Source of the DNA: Pestalotiopsis fici W106-1
Taxonomy: Eukaryota > Ascomycota > Sordariomycetes > Amphisphaeriales > Sporocadaceae
NCBI RefSeq assembly: GCF_000516985.1
Contig: NW_006917091.1
Location: 6,921,521-6,985,520 of the forward strand
Length of the DNA: 64,000 nt
Reading direction: 5' to 3'
Part shown: positions 1 to 13,441 of the stretch, piece by piece
How the letters are laid out: each line of letters starts with the position of its first letter
Position numbering within the stretch: the stretch's first letter is position 1
Position numbers and translations under genes: made by a program
The notes under the pieces: model-generated
Database searches by the model: none
What the model was told of the DNA's origin: nothing
The model's input: only the letters and a program-made list of their open reading frames with translations

Positions 1-3000
1 ACCAACGTGCAGTAACGAGACCGTTGAACTTCATGTCTTCGATGTTTCGCAAGCTGCAATATCACCCTACCTGCTATCGTCGACGATACATGGACAAGTC
101 AGTTTTCATTGCTCCAGCCAGGGGTGGTCATGGTGTATGCATAGAGAGAGGGAGATGAAGGAGAATAGAGACACACGGCTGCCGAGGGGCGAAGATGAAG
201 GTACTTTGATCACCTCCATCCAAGCTACTCGGGTACAGGCAACACGTTTTCTACGTCTTTGGTCACAGATCAGAACATCATGACACACCCCTCCCCTGGT
301 CTTTCCCCTGGCAGCTCGTGGGATTATGCCATGCCATGCGACGCTGTAAAAGTCTGCATGAGTGGTTATCTCATCATGGGGTAAGTGTCGAAAGAGAAAG
401 AGAGAGAGAAAAGGGAAAAAGGTAAATCTGACGCGATTTTTACAAATCCGCCGCAGGATCAATGTATCGAGGTACGAGCTGAGAGAGCTGACGCCCCCGC
501 TCAGCAATCAACAATGTATCCATTCGCTCACTCTCTTGCTTTCCAGATGTCAGGTCTTGTTGTCTTTTGAAGTCTTTGCTAAGCATGTGCCTCATGATTC
601 CTCTTTTTGGCCCTCGTAATATGTCAGCCTCATTAATGAGAAATAGCCATCAGTCTTTTTAGTCTCATGTACTTTGCCTCATGGGTCTGCTGAGGGTGTG
701 TTTTCTTTCACTCGTTTATTTATATTGTCTTGTTATGTAAGTCATGGCAAGATAAGCCTGGACGGTACAAGGAATGTCGACAAAATGGGTATCAATCACA
801 TAGGGTCAAGATGGTGTTGAAATAACCAGAGTTGTTGATGTTGAAAATCATATTACAAAAGAATATGAGCGGGAAATACCGTTATTGCCGTTGCCTGTTG
901 CATGCGACCAGGATTGCGAAAGGGAAAATAAAAAGCTCAAGTGCTGTATTGTAACCCCAAAAGCCTGCTTGCCACATGGGGCTCTTGTCGGAAAGCTACA
1001 AAGCCATGCATGATTCTTGTAAAAAAGAGTGCGTACTATGTATAAAAATATCAACAAACAAGCTACCCTGGTTTCCTATGCAGGAAAATAAAAAAGATGC
1101 AACCCCCTTGTGCTGAATGCAGCTATATGCACATAGACATACACATGTATGCATTCCTGAGCGGGGAAGAGAGAAGGGGGGGACATGCACACCAATTGAG
1201 AGCAAGAGTTGGTGTAGGCGGGAAATTATACAAAGGGCAATGAGAGAGAGAAAGAGAGAGGAAAGTAAACGAATACATTCTTCTCCCAGGGCTCGACAAG
1301 GGAGGGGTGTGTGTGATTGTGTTTCTTGCCCGTTCTTCTTCACATCCATGTATTTGTACAAGTGACCCAAATGGAGCGAGAGTGAGAGAGATAGATAGAT
1401 AGAGATGGAGAGATTACTTGGAAGTATTGCATCTCTTCAAGGAAAACCCCCCCATGACTCGATAGAGTTCAAAATGACGAGATTCTTTTTTCCGAAAGGG
1501 TTCCCTCTCATTTGAGCTGTGTACGCTGTCGCAGATCTTTTCCAATCGTGACCTATAATCTATAGATAGATTTTCCCGGCACGGAAGAAGGAAAAGAAAG
1601 AAAGAACCATGGCAAAGTGTCCATGTATGTATGGGGCTATTTTTCTAATATGGGGAAATAGCTAACAAGTTCAAGGTATTTTGCAGCGACGTTTGTCCAG
1701 TTATGGTGTAGCTTGGAAATCTCTCTGGCCATAGAGAAGGCAGCACTAAACGAGAGTGCATCATGAAATCCCTACTAACTAACAGCTAACCTTGCCAACT
1801 TGATTTTGCAACGAGCACCAACACCCATGCTGTCATAATGATCAAGTCATCATAACTCTCTTATTTGGGGAAGGAGATTCTTGACCTTTTTTCTTGCTCC
1901 GCTTCAAGGTTGACGGGGGTAAAACGTACGTATTCGGAATGATAGATCCACTTTTGATTTCCCTCTCTGTTTTTTTTTTAAAGCTGCGAGGCACATGGCT
2001 TACTAGGATGAAAAAAAGGGCAATGGTACGTCGAGTTGAGGAGGGGGGGTCGGGGGTTGAAAAGGCTAAGAGGGTGTGCGTGCCAGAGTGAAAGGCGCTC
2101 CATATAGAATACAACATTGGCTTTTTTAAACTACCACGCGATACATTATCCATTGGCTTGGGACCTGGTTTATTGCTGGTGTGGATGGATCAAGAACCAC
2201 GAGTCTCTCTTGTCTCCCTCCCTCCCTCTCTTCAGTCTCCCCCGCGTATAATGACTAGTCCGTAAACGCCTACGTGCATACAAAGCACACTGCAGCATCA
2301 TGTACCTCCAAAGCAGGTTGCGGGCAGGGTCCCCGAAAGGCGAGAGCCAGAGGTCAAAGGATCCAAGAGAGCAATCTTGCGACTGGATGCTGCAAGAGCT
2401 CTTCGCCGGCCTGTTCGAGAAGCACTCTGTATGGTCAGCGACTGCCACCTCCGTGGGGGTGGCTAGCCAGAGAGGTCTTGTTTCAAGATATCTGCTGCGT
2501 ACTCAAAATCCCTCCCTCTCCCTCTTGTGCCTGGTCCTCTAGGATTCCGCTTGCAGCTCGCAACAAAGAATTACGTGCAGGTTCAAGATAAGACAGAGCC
2601 ACACAGAAGGGGGGGGCCAACCGTCAAATCATTTCCAATCTCGTTGCCTCTCCGCCACGTGTGAATATTGCTTTTACAGTAAGAGCTAGGCTGAGGCGCG
2701 CAGATGGGCCATAATTAGGTAAGGAAAGACAGTCATCCAGAACGGCACAGATGAAAAGAAATAGCAACAGCAGCAATGGCAACAGCATACGCGCGGTACT
2801 AGGCGTCCGTGTAGGTTGTCGCGACTATCGGCATCGTCTAGATGTGATACATGTCTTGGCTTGCTACATCCGATATGGAGCTCGGTGGGACCGGGATATC
2901 GCGTTCCCGCAAGAGCTCGGGAGGCATGAGTTTATCTACAGTCATGACTCGGTAGCATTCCGGAACAGACTCCGGATGCTGCGTGCCTTGTGTGGCCGGT

Positions 3001-6000
3001 CAGTACGGACTGGGCTATCTGGGGAGAAGTTGCCTGTCGGTCGGTCTGCGAGCTTGCATTGCTGGTGGCCTTGACCGGCAACGTAGCTGGATGTCGGCGT
3101 GACACCGATGCAGCAAGCTGCTTCTGATAACCCCAGATTGACTGTGCAATCCATGTTATTTTCCCTGTGATGCAAGCAGCTCTTGCTGCATCTCGGCCAC
3201 CGGCCAAACCGTTTCCTCGATGAAAATGTGGGTGTATGTAAACCAGCCACGCATGTAAAGATGACATGGTCTTTGTTAAACGCGCTCCAGAGTGTGCAGA
3301 GTATCTATACACCCTGTGCAACACGAAGAAGAGCCAAGCGAAAGAGGCTGCAGAGAAACTACCTGAGACTCGAGGCTCAAACGTAGGTGTGCATGCAGAG
3401 GTAAGGTCGAATGTGACGACGTCCAGGTCGAGAGATCATTATCTGCACAAGAGCTCTACACAGTATGTTCGCCAGAGGGACAAGACACGTGGGAATGAAG
3501 GGGTCGGCGATCTCTTACCCGTTTCCCCTTCCCCTGCAAGCCCATCAGAGGCTTTCCCCGCCGGCCGCCTCTGGAGCACCAATCCCATCCCCTGCTTGCC
3601 TGCGTTGGCTGATGAAATAATAAGCCCCCGGCCTAGGTAGAGCACCAGACTTGGTAAGGCGTACGTACAAGCTACTGCTGCTATTTTTGTGCCCACGTTG
3701 CGCGACAAGCGTCGGATATAGCCATGGCAGCCATCATCACTCACATCGAGCTGACCGGGTGCTACATCCTTTCTGTGGACTTTTGCTGTCGAGACCCTGG
3801 CGATCGCGAGTCTTGCTCGGCAGGTGCAGCGCCATCTTCAACATTCGTCATTTACCTTAACCAGATCATGAAACGGCTAGGATGCAAACAAGCAGATCGA
3901 ATGCGGAGAGGTGGTTGTGTGTATGTACTATTGATAAAAGTACGGAATAGGTGGAGAGACTTGTGGCCTTCGTCTCTTGGGGGTCTGGGAGTTTCGCGTG
4001 GCATGGCGTTATGATATGATGATGTAGATATGTGTGTAGACAATGGTCCAAACCCTGATTCTGCAAGCCACTTCTGTCGCAATTGCATAACTTTACCTAT
4101 TGAAACGGCGCCCATGCAACAAGATTGGATGGATAACGTAGTACATGTCGACTTCCACAAGATCAATTGATGCAAACCAACCTGGCTTGCCTGGCTGCTG
4201 GCCAGAAGACGCACCGCACAGACAACGGGTAGTGATCGCCAAAACCCCGGTCCCGCCCCGTCTATCCATTGGTGGGGCGTGTTTCCGAGTATAGCAACCT
4301 GTGTTTGTGGAAAAACGTGCCGAACGATTAGAGTTGGGACTATCATAACTTCTTCTGGCGAAGCCTCATACGTATATCTGCTATCTGATATGGCGTGACA
4401 AAGACAAAAGAAAGTGGCCTTCTGGCCAAGTTTCGCCATAATAGCATGAGCCCGAGTCCGGATTCTTGATTGTGTCGTACGTACGAACCCGATCGGATCA
4501 GATCAGTCCAGTATGACGCCTACCTTCATTCATTCCGCAAATAGTCATCTCAACTCGGAGGAGACAGACGAACGGTATCTTGAGGACTTGATTAGCCATA
4601 CACAGTCATGAAGTATTGTACTTTGAAAGTATCAATCCATCTGCGGCAAAGTTTCAGGCGACCCACAAGATCCTGGGCGAGCCCCGTCAGCTCAGATACG
4701 AGGCGACCGATCAGAACGTGACCTTCCTCTCAGCTCATTCTCGTTCCATAATTAGGGCTACATGAAATGATGAGAAGACGGAATTGCATTGCTGAATATC
4801 GGCAGTGGGCCAAAGTAAGATAGCTATTCAACAGCACCTTGTGCCTGCCGTATCGGATTAGTGACAGAGCAGTCCAGTGTTCACGAATGTCGCCAACTCG
4901 GTGATCTCGCATTGGGGGGCCACGGTTGGACCTATCAGACTGGTTCCGCAAAATGGCAAATGAAGTTCGACGATTAAATTTGAATATGAAACAGAGTTAT
5001 ATCCAGGTTGCAGTGAATGGGGGAGCACGTGGCAGACACAGTCAAAAATGGATGCAAGTGGCTGGACTGATGCACATGTCGTCTATGTGATGGTGGGTAG
5101 GTGTTTTTTTCCATTTGCTGACATCTTTCCTTATGCCGCGGTATGTGTGGTCGCACGGTGGTGAGAGAATGAAAAGGAAAGAGAGGCAAAGAGGGTAGGA
5201 CTGTGTATGGATGGGCGAAAAAGAGTCTTGATTGGATGATGATATTTGCATGGGTTTGGAACATGCCTGCCGTACATGACAGCCCACACGCTTTTCCTAT
5301 GCTGTATGGACATTGGAAGCAGCGCGGCCTTGCGGAACAAGACATATCCTATGGGGTACCTTTAGCAGACCTGCAATTCAATGAGCAGTGATTACTTGCC
5401 TCCATGGTCCTCCCACTTTGAGGGTTGCATATGGCTGAGATTGCACAGTATGTGTGCTGTTGTGATGGGACGGCTACACAAGTGGTATGCGCTCGTGGCA
5501 ACAGGGATACCAGCGGTGGTGTGTTGAAAGAGAGCATCTCATCCTCAGCTGAGAGGGGACAAATAAGGGAGACACGGGGTCCCAGCCTCAGATTGGTTGG
5601 AGGAACGCCATTTGCATATAGACCTACAGGCATACTGAAGTCATCTTTGAAAACCCCGGTCGCTGATTGGCTCAACAGGCGGTGGTGGTGTGGTCAAATA
5701 GTGTGGCCTAGCTAAAAACACCTCTCACTCTGTGCGGCGGGTTTGCCGCCCAGTTAGTATCATCAAAACGAAATACAAATAGTGCATTTGACTTGGCCGC
5801 ACAGAAGAAATGGATTGCTGCCAGGAGGATCCAACAGTAATTCCGCAGACATGACAGAGGGCCTTCGGCACCGAATTGAATGCCTGGTGGTTGCAATTGC
5901 AACACTGCGCTTCCCTGGATGTTGCTATAATTCCGGCGGCAATAAGAAGCGTTCATAATTCTTCGGGCCCGAAGAGACTGTCGATCGGGGGCTTTTTGTG

Positions 6001-9000
6001 CTGAAAATAGGAGAGCTCATCACACTTCTCTTGCATAGTGAACCCCCCCATCAGCCGAGATGACCTAGAAGAACCGATTCCTTCCCGTTGCCAATATGCG
6101 AACCGTATGGTCTGAAGCAAGCCACATCTCGCGGGTAGCGGATCCATTGCTAGGGCTAGCTGCAACGTCTTCCTTCACGTAAGGCCAAAAGTGTGTGCCT
6201 CTGGATTTCGTGGACTTTTGACGTTGGATTAGTGAGGGGAGAGAGTTATGGGCTGTGACCCAACTGTTTCTGTTCCGATTACGGAATCCCCCCCCAGCGC
6301 GCGTCTTGTCGGCTGCATATCTACATAGTTTCTCATAGCTTCTTTGGTAGATTCGATAACCATGCTCATGTGCTGGGTTTAGAGGATAAGATTACTGTTC
6401 CAATTTGGGAATCGACCATGCTGTCTACACTTTGCAGAGCTTGACTATTGTGGTGAACAGCCGCGCTCCGCGCTTTGTCGGTTCTGGAAGCTGCTAAGGA
6501 AGGGGAAGCGGCCCGCATACCACACCTATAGGGCCGTTACAGAATCATCCCTGGACAAGCAGATGTCGTCCGGTCTGGCTACACTAGCAGCGCCGCATAT
6601 CTCATGGTCCCAGCACCCTGGCATTGGGATCCTTGCACTGCGCCGGCTAGGCAACACAGTCTTTCCTTTCCAAGCCGCAGTCGTTGCGAGCAATATGTCC
6701 TGGAATGACTGTGCGTGCTTGGAGTCGGTATTCGGTCTGTGTATGTCTCATTAGTGTTATCTGTCAATATACTACTAGTTTAATACCAGCCTCAAATCAA
6801 AGTGTAAATTGAAACTCTTATGTCTTGATCTTAGCTTCGTCAACGTCCAGTTTACCAGATGGAGGGAGAGAAGGGGGGCGAAGCAACGTTCTTTTCGTCC
6901 AGGGCGTATTATGTAGGTCGCTGTCAAGACCCTGTCGTAGGATGATTGTGCAGAGTTCCGATCCATGTCAAACATGTACATGCACTACCCGGCCTGTTAC
7001 TCGAGGTGAGTAGCTCGGTGTAGGGCTTTGTGGTGTGAGTGTGATTTCGGAGACATGACTGCGATGGTCTCAAGCCATTGCGCAACAGAACGTATAAGCC
7101 TTTTTTCTGAGAGGTCTTGGGGATCTTTTCAGGAAGTTCCGCGAGCGCCGCTAACAGCACGCTGCTGCTAGATGAGGTATAATATTTCGAGGGGAACAAC
7201 GATCAGCCCGTAAATCCGTGCGCCACGGGTTTAGCATGACAATCAAGCTTGTCTCGCAGAGCCCTGAATGGTTGGACAAGGGAAGGGCCGGAGCGGACGC
7301 TTCTCTGAACCCATGCTCATCAACACCATCACACCAATTGAATAGGCCTGTATCTCCCTCTTGAAACGGGGGGCAACCAGATCCAGAAGCTGCCTGTCGA
7401 GCGGGGAGGCTCGCGTATAGAGAGACTCGTCGGAATAAGCAGAATATGGTGCATTCTCGAGTACAGATTATGGCCTCAACGCGTCTAGCTGGTCGACAAG
7501 GTAGTAGCTTGGTGTGCTGCCGTGTCGATTTTCAGATAGCTTGACGGGACGATCGCCAGGGCTAGAAAGGCAGACCATGCCTGAAGGGGCATGGAGGGGT
7601 GGAGAAGACGACCTATCTTTAGCATACGCTACACCAGCCTTATTGTCCAGCTCGGCCGTTGATTAGAGGAGCAGGGCTTGCAATGGGGCCGCTGGAAAAG
7701 CCGTGGCGTGCAACTGACGACATGGCCAAAAATGCTGGCTGTCCGCTGTGCGTACTTTGTAGAGACAGATGAGTCCGGCCAAGTCGGGCGAATCGCAAGT
7801 TGTCCAGGAAAAACGACAGGGGATTTGAAGCACAACAATTTGGACACGGAATATGATGCGAGGAAAACGCACTCGCTATGCCTAGATCAGCATCGTGACT
7901 GGCTGCAAAGAGTGGCCTGTCAATCCAGAAAAAGACTTCTCCAGTATGCTTTTCCTGATAGACTCGCCTTGTGTATGCGTAGAAACTCTCTACCGACCTA
8001 GGTTTAGTCATGTTTGCAATCCATGGCAACGGGACTGACGGCTCATCGTACTGTGTATGGTATCTATGGTCGGTAGAGTGGCGACAGATGGACCACTGGA
8101 GCTGTTGTGCTACACGTGTAGGGGGCAGCTTACATAGGTAGCGTGGAGAGCTAGGACAAAGTGACTGGGAGCCGAGCTCGAGAGTGGGCAAGCTTTGGCA
8201 AGCCAATATCCGCCATATGGTCTCACTGTGAAGGAGGAAAGCAGGGCAAAGTATGGGGGATGAGGACGGTCAAGTGTCGGTCAAGCTAACAGCGAATTGT
8301 GGGTAGGCAGACTGCGGGTGAGCAAGTCCAGAAAGACTGAGAGAAGAAAAGTGTGGGCGGGGGGAGAAAGGGGGGGGGGGTGCGAGTTGTGTGAATGGAC
8401 GAAGTGAGCGTAGGTTGTGTGGGACAGCAGAGAGAAAAGTGCTGCTACCAACATGTACCCTGGCGTTTGTCTTGAATTGATCCAGTCGCGGTGCTTCCCC
8501 AAAGTGTCACTACCATTTCCCACTTCACGACTTTTGGCGGGTCCCCTCCCCCAGTAAAAATGCGAGGTTCTTTCTAACGCGACGCCAGATAGCTGAATGC
8601 GATTTGATCGCAGCCAGTCGGGCGAGCTAGGTACCTAGGTAATTTATCGTTCTTCTGATAGACGAGAGGTTTCCTGTTTGTGACTATGGAAGAATGAAAG
8701 AAGGGGGGGAAAAAGGCAGAAAGAAAGGGGCTGAATGGATGAAAAAAAAAAAAAAAGGCAAAAATCATCGCATGCCCTCACATATTCTCTTTGCCAGTGC
8801 AAAGACGAAATTGAAATGGCATATGATGAAGTCGTCGGATCACCATCGCATACATAGCTCATGCGCTAAGCACATTCAATCTGGAGGTTGTAGCAGTCTC
8901 TGGGGGTTAGCCACCAGTTTAATGGTTCAATAGCACCTGCTGTTATTGCTTGGGGTAGGTAAGGTAGGCATTGTCCTCCCCAAGTCCCAGCCCTATCCAT

Positions 9001-11512
9001 GCCCGCCTGGTTGGTTCCATTCTACCTACTACCTCTATCTTTGGCTGAGACATTGCTCGGGTTGTGGAGACCAACAAGGCATGTTTACATACATTTTCTA
9101 TAGCTGTTGGAGTTTCTCCATCTGTCCAAAGGAGCCTGGAATGCACCCGACCTTGGCTATATTCATTCCCGAACGAACGGGTGCTGATGAATTCACTTCA
9201 TGGACGTTGACCCGCGGACCTCGTTACATCACTCTGAGTTAAGGCACGACGAGTCCGTGGCTTACTTGACTTTGACAGGCAAACATGTTCTGACGCTGAC
9301 GCAGACGCACGCGGCCTACTTGTCCTGCCGTGCGTGTTTAGCATGCAAGGGCGATTTTGGAGGCTCGGGGCAAAGCGCCCGCGGATGTCTGGTAACGAAT
9401 CGGAGATATTCATTGCGTCCCAGAAATCTGGCAGAACCAGACACACGGCGCGCATGCAAAGTTGACGGATGACATGATCTTTTGACCTTACACGCGCGCG
9501 TTGTTGGTTCTTGGTTGGATTTCCCTTTGCATAATATTTTAAAAGAAGTAAAAATAAATAACACTTGCAAGCCGTTTGCAAGTGTCGCATTTACCGTCCC
9601 AACCAAACCGTTTGCCGTTATAGGAATTTGGTGCTGTTTTTTTTTTTTTATATAATTATGGCTGCAAATCTGGGATAGCCCAGCTAACAGGCAACTCCAA
9701 ATTGGAACCAACTGCAGCCAGGGTCTGTTCATATTGCATTGCAGGTCACACCACACCACTCTTGTTGTAGTGTTTGTGCATGGGAAGAGATTAAACCAGG
9801 CGTTATGTCATGTTCATATCATAACCTGTGTTTGAAAATAGCATCATTACCATGCATTAACGAAATGAACCAACGCGCTTAACGTCAAGTCTGCCGTTGC
9901 CAATTCACCTAGGTCTGGGCCAGGGTGGTTGTCAGCAGGGGAGGTATTCGGTGCCGGCCACTGTGAGTAATTTGAACGCTGCAACATTGCCGTGTCGGGC
10001 CTGGGCAAAAACAACAACAAGCCAAATATTACGTATGAATCGAATCGAATCGGCACCGACATGTGCTGCATGTAGATCGTATCCGGACTGACGATAGAGA
10101 CAGACTGACTCCTTTGAACCTTTTTCACAGCAATCAGCAATTGTACCTTGCGTTTTATCAATCTGCTCCACCCCCAAGGGTCCTGCCGCTGAGCGTTATT
10201 CTTGACCCCATATGCCTACATTTAGTGATGGTTTGTTGGTGGAGACAACCCATCGAACTCTACACTAGTCTTGTCTAAAGGGACCGAAAGGTCTTTTTTT
10301 TTTTTGCGCCAAAAAAGACACTGCATACCTAGTCGCCCAGCAAGTGCCAAATAGGTGTCCATCCATCTAACGAAGGTTTTGGACTGCTGGGGGAGGCATG
10401 CTTCTATTTCTGTCCCCTTGATTAAGTTTCGGGCCTCATCCTTCGGTGGCTCAGTGCTCAGGAACCCGTCTTTTTTCGCGGTCGTGACTACAATTCGGCC
10501 TGCTCTCATCATCCAACTGGGGATTGGATTTTCCCTGATTAACATACAACAGATCATCAGGAGCCAGGGTGTTGGCTGGTTGGTCGATATTTTCATAATC
10601 AAATATAGCCCCCGACAAAATGAAGATAGAAGAAGGAATCAAGGGAGAGGAAGCGGCAGAGAAAGATGAAAAAGATAATAAGTGTATGTTGCTGTTATGT
10701 AATGTGCAGCACAGTAGCATAGAGTTGTCCCGGCAGCACGGAATGGTCTGTCTGCATTGCCTTAGGTACGCAGTCTGTGTTCCGGCTTACATGCAGCGTA
10801 CCACCTGTCAGTGGAAAATTGACGTGCTGACTACAAGTGCTATTTTCTTTACAGTTCTCTCGGGAACCACGACGCCGGTAAGAGACAAGAAGAATCTGCA
10901 TTAGCAACGGACAAGGCTTAGCATTAGCAGCATAGCTGGCTCACGGATGATCCAGATCAAGAGGGATCCTGCTTGACAATCATCGTCTGCTCTGGGTAGG
11001 TTGTTGTCTCGATTGCTTGCTGCATGTAGGTAAAATAACGCCATATTGTGATAGAAAGAACCCAGGTAGACAATTGTAATAGGTTGGATACGTAGCGTAG
11101 GTAGCCTGGCAACTGCTTTGCACGCATGGTTAGTCAACATCAGGAAAGCACCAAGTTGCATTATGGATAACCGCAAAGAGGCAAAAGAACGCCTGTCTCT
11201 ACCATAGTACACTCAGGGAGCCCTTGGGTCAGGCCGTCGGATCACAACCATATGCGAGCTGGCCAATCACAAGAGTCGTCGCTCGTGTGCCTGTTCCATG
11301 GCACGGGGTCTCTCCAAGCCATGCCCATGGTGATAAAAACGGGAACAGCCTGGGGGGCGTTGTTCATCGCACATGGCTAGGTAACTGCTGTCTGGCGGGC
11401 TTATGGGGTCGACCCAGGGTGTTTAGACCAGGTTGTGGCCGCAGCTTCTGGCGGCCAATGTATCCGCCCTCTCCGGTGTACCCAAAGCACCCACTGCACT
11501 GCACCTCTTTTT

Positions 11513-11531
11513 TCTCTCTCTCTCTCTCTCT
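11513..11531. repeat. CT dinucleotide microsatellite
   Basis: An almost pure CT run within a longer pyrimidine-rich tract. Such tracts are common in fungal promoters and leaders, but no gene starts close downstream, so no role is assigned. Confidence 0.8.
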
Positions 11532-13143
11532 TCTCTTCGCTGGCCCCTCATTCAACTTCCATCCTCTTTTGGTTTTTTTGGTCGCTCAACTTCTGGCTGT
11601 CATATCGTTGCGAAATTGACCAACCCCCTGACGTCTACAAGCGCCTTTTTGCAGGGGGTTTGTCGACTTAGCCGCATTCGCGCGGCCCTGCGACACTCAA
11701 CTGCGCCTATTCTAAAGCTCTCAAGCAGCAGCACCACCACTGCTGGCTGAGCCTTTTTTTTTTTTTTTTATGGCGCTCCCCTCCCCTCCCCTTCCGACTT
11801 GCACTTTTCGTGTATGGCTAATCCACACCCACTTGAATGCCACACTATACACAGTGTATACCCCTCATGATGAGAGCCTACTGTCGTCAAGGTCGTTGGG
11901 CTCGTCTAGCCTGCCTGCCTCATTGATTGGATCCCTGCCTTACCTTGCCCGTTGTCTCCATGCTGTATTCATCTCCTGAGCAAGGTAGAGGACGAGAGAT
12001 TGAGTCTTTCTGTACCCGGGCTTTGCTTCGGCGATTGCTGTCCACAGGAGGATGCAAACCCCTCAAGTTGCCATGCTTGAAGACTTCACTTCATACTACC
12101 TGAAGCCCTAATTTTTAGCTCCAGCAATCACCTCAAGAATCACGTTGGACCAAGTGATTTTTCGTCTTTGACAGCTTCGGAAATCTCCAAGTCGAGTATC
12201 ATTCTCTCGACTATGAAGAGATGTTTTTTAATAGAGAGGAAAAGGGCAGTGTCGAGCGCTGACGGCCAACCGCTCCGGCCTGCCATGCAACAGCGAGTGA
12301 GCTCGCATTCGTATGAGATACCGCACCTACACAGATTTGATTTCGAACCCTGCTGCACCTTTACATCGCTAGTTGACCACACTGCTACCTAGTACGGCTC
12401 GTTTCTTTCATAGCATCAAAGGCGTTTTCTTGAAACATCTCGCTCGAATCCGCCGAGTGGCCGTTCTTTTGAAACATTTTAATGGTAGTTCATAGTGAGC
12501 GCATAGTGAATATTCCTTCCTTCCCGAGGCTGTCCTGCTCTCAGCCACGAGCATTTTCAAGCAGAGACTTTTGACCCAAGTCGGGGGGGAGAAGGAAACA
12601 ATCATGACGTCCATCAGAAATCAGTACATCTCAGTGCAACCACACAGCATTCAGTAAAACTGCCAGTGTTGGAGCCTGTTGTATCAGTTACGCTTGCTCA
12701 GCAGCAGTCCCCGGGGCTCTCTTCCCGTGGTGGTCTGTTGGGACCCTGTTCATTCGCTTGCTCACTTGGGTCCTTTCTTAGCCTGAGCTAAGCTGCCAAG
12801 TACTCATCTCCACTGGCAAGGCTCAATCTTTTGGCACCCCCCAGGTACATGCCCTCCTTCACACCCCTAGATTCTGTTCACGCCCCCCTTCAACGTACCC
12901 AGGCAGCTCTACGTACCCAAGTACTCTGTACCCTCTCTACTGACCCTTTCGACAACTTGTCCAGGATCACAAAGGGCCAGGGTAAGAAAATGATCGGCCC
13001 CCTGGCCTGACCATGCTACGTACCTGGCCCAGGAAGGGACATGGGTCACCATTCAGTCTTCCCTACCCTTTCACGCACACACACTCTTCTCTCCACGATG
13101 TCTCTAAGTTGAGCTCGGCGGGCCCATCAGTGATATTCGCACA

Positions 13144-13150
13144 TTTATAA
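13144..13150 (+). promoter_or_regulatory. TATA-like element of the C2H2 gene
   Basis: The word TTTATAA lies about 300 nt before the chosen ATG at 13442, at a distance that leaves room for a leader of about 260 nt. The flanking DNA is pyrimidine-rich, as in many filamentous fungal promoters. The assignment rests on sequence and position only. Confidence 0.35.
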
Positions 13151-13243
13151 GCTCGATACCCTTCTCATCGTTGAGGCTGAGAAAGATTCATACACGCTAG
13201 TTGAACCAGATTTAGGATACAGCATCTCTACGTCTCTTATTTT

Positions 13244-13291
13244 ATGGACCACGCTCTCACGTCTGACACATCATCCAAGAGACCTCTATAA
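13244..13291 (+). other. Possible upstream ORF (15 codons) in the C2H2 leader
   Basis: An ATG at 13244 opens a 15-codon frame closed by TAA at 13289, 150 nt before the main start. If transcription begins near the TATA-like word at 13144, this uORF is in the mRNA and could lower or condition translation of the zinc-finger protein. Whether it is transcribed is not shown by the sequence. Confidence 0.3.
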
Positions 13292-13354
13292 GCATTGTCA
13301 TCCCACTTACCATATATCAGCTCGGCTGGCAAGAACAAACCACTCTTCAACACT

Positions 13355-13418
13355 GTACGTGTAATCGGCCTTCCAACCCAAAATCTCAGTTTTCTTGTCT
13401 TTTTTTCCCTTACAAAAG
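13355..13418 (+). other. Possible 5' UTR intron of the C2H2 gene
   Basis: A GTACGT donor at 13355 and an acceptor after a long pyrimidine run ending at 13418 would remove 64 nt from the leader, 23 nt before the start codon. No strong branch site is visible, so the call is tentative. Confidence 0.3.
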
Positions 13419-13441
13419 CGAAACAACACCTGCGAGAGAGG

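Larger units (their letters stand above)
1..13441. other. Long gene-poor interval upstream of the C2H2 gene
   Basis: No open frame here reads like a protein. The longest, about 188-195 codons near 3.85-4.44 kb and 7.64-8.21 kb on the minus strand, lack recognisable motifs, splice structure or biased third positions and look like chance openings. The DNA has many purine or pyrimidine runs, for example GA-rich stretches near 0.37-0.42 and 1.23-1.40 kb, a poly-A run near 8.74 kb, a CT repeat at 11513-11531 and a poly-T run near 11.76 kb. TACCTAGGTA-like words occur, for example near 8.63 kb. The last 700 bases are the likely promoter and leader of the C2H2 gene. Non-coding transcripts cannot be excluded. 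Confidence 0.6.

Noticed and set aside
1..34. ATG at position 34 on the minus strand that could begin a gene leaving the left edge
   Set aside because: Only eleven codons are visible, too little to support a gene.
3852..4439. 195-codon minus-strand open frame
   Set aside because: No motif, no biased third positions, no neighbouring splice signals; overlaps other frames on both strands. Taken as chance.
7640..8206. 188-codon minus-strand open frame
   Set aside because: The protein reads as low-information sequence without domain features; its frame competes with several equal frames.
13295..13441. N-terminal extension of the C2H2 open frame
   Set aside because: The frame opens with TTG, not ATG, and overlaps a likely leader intron; the first in-frame ATG is at 13442.
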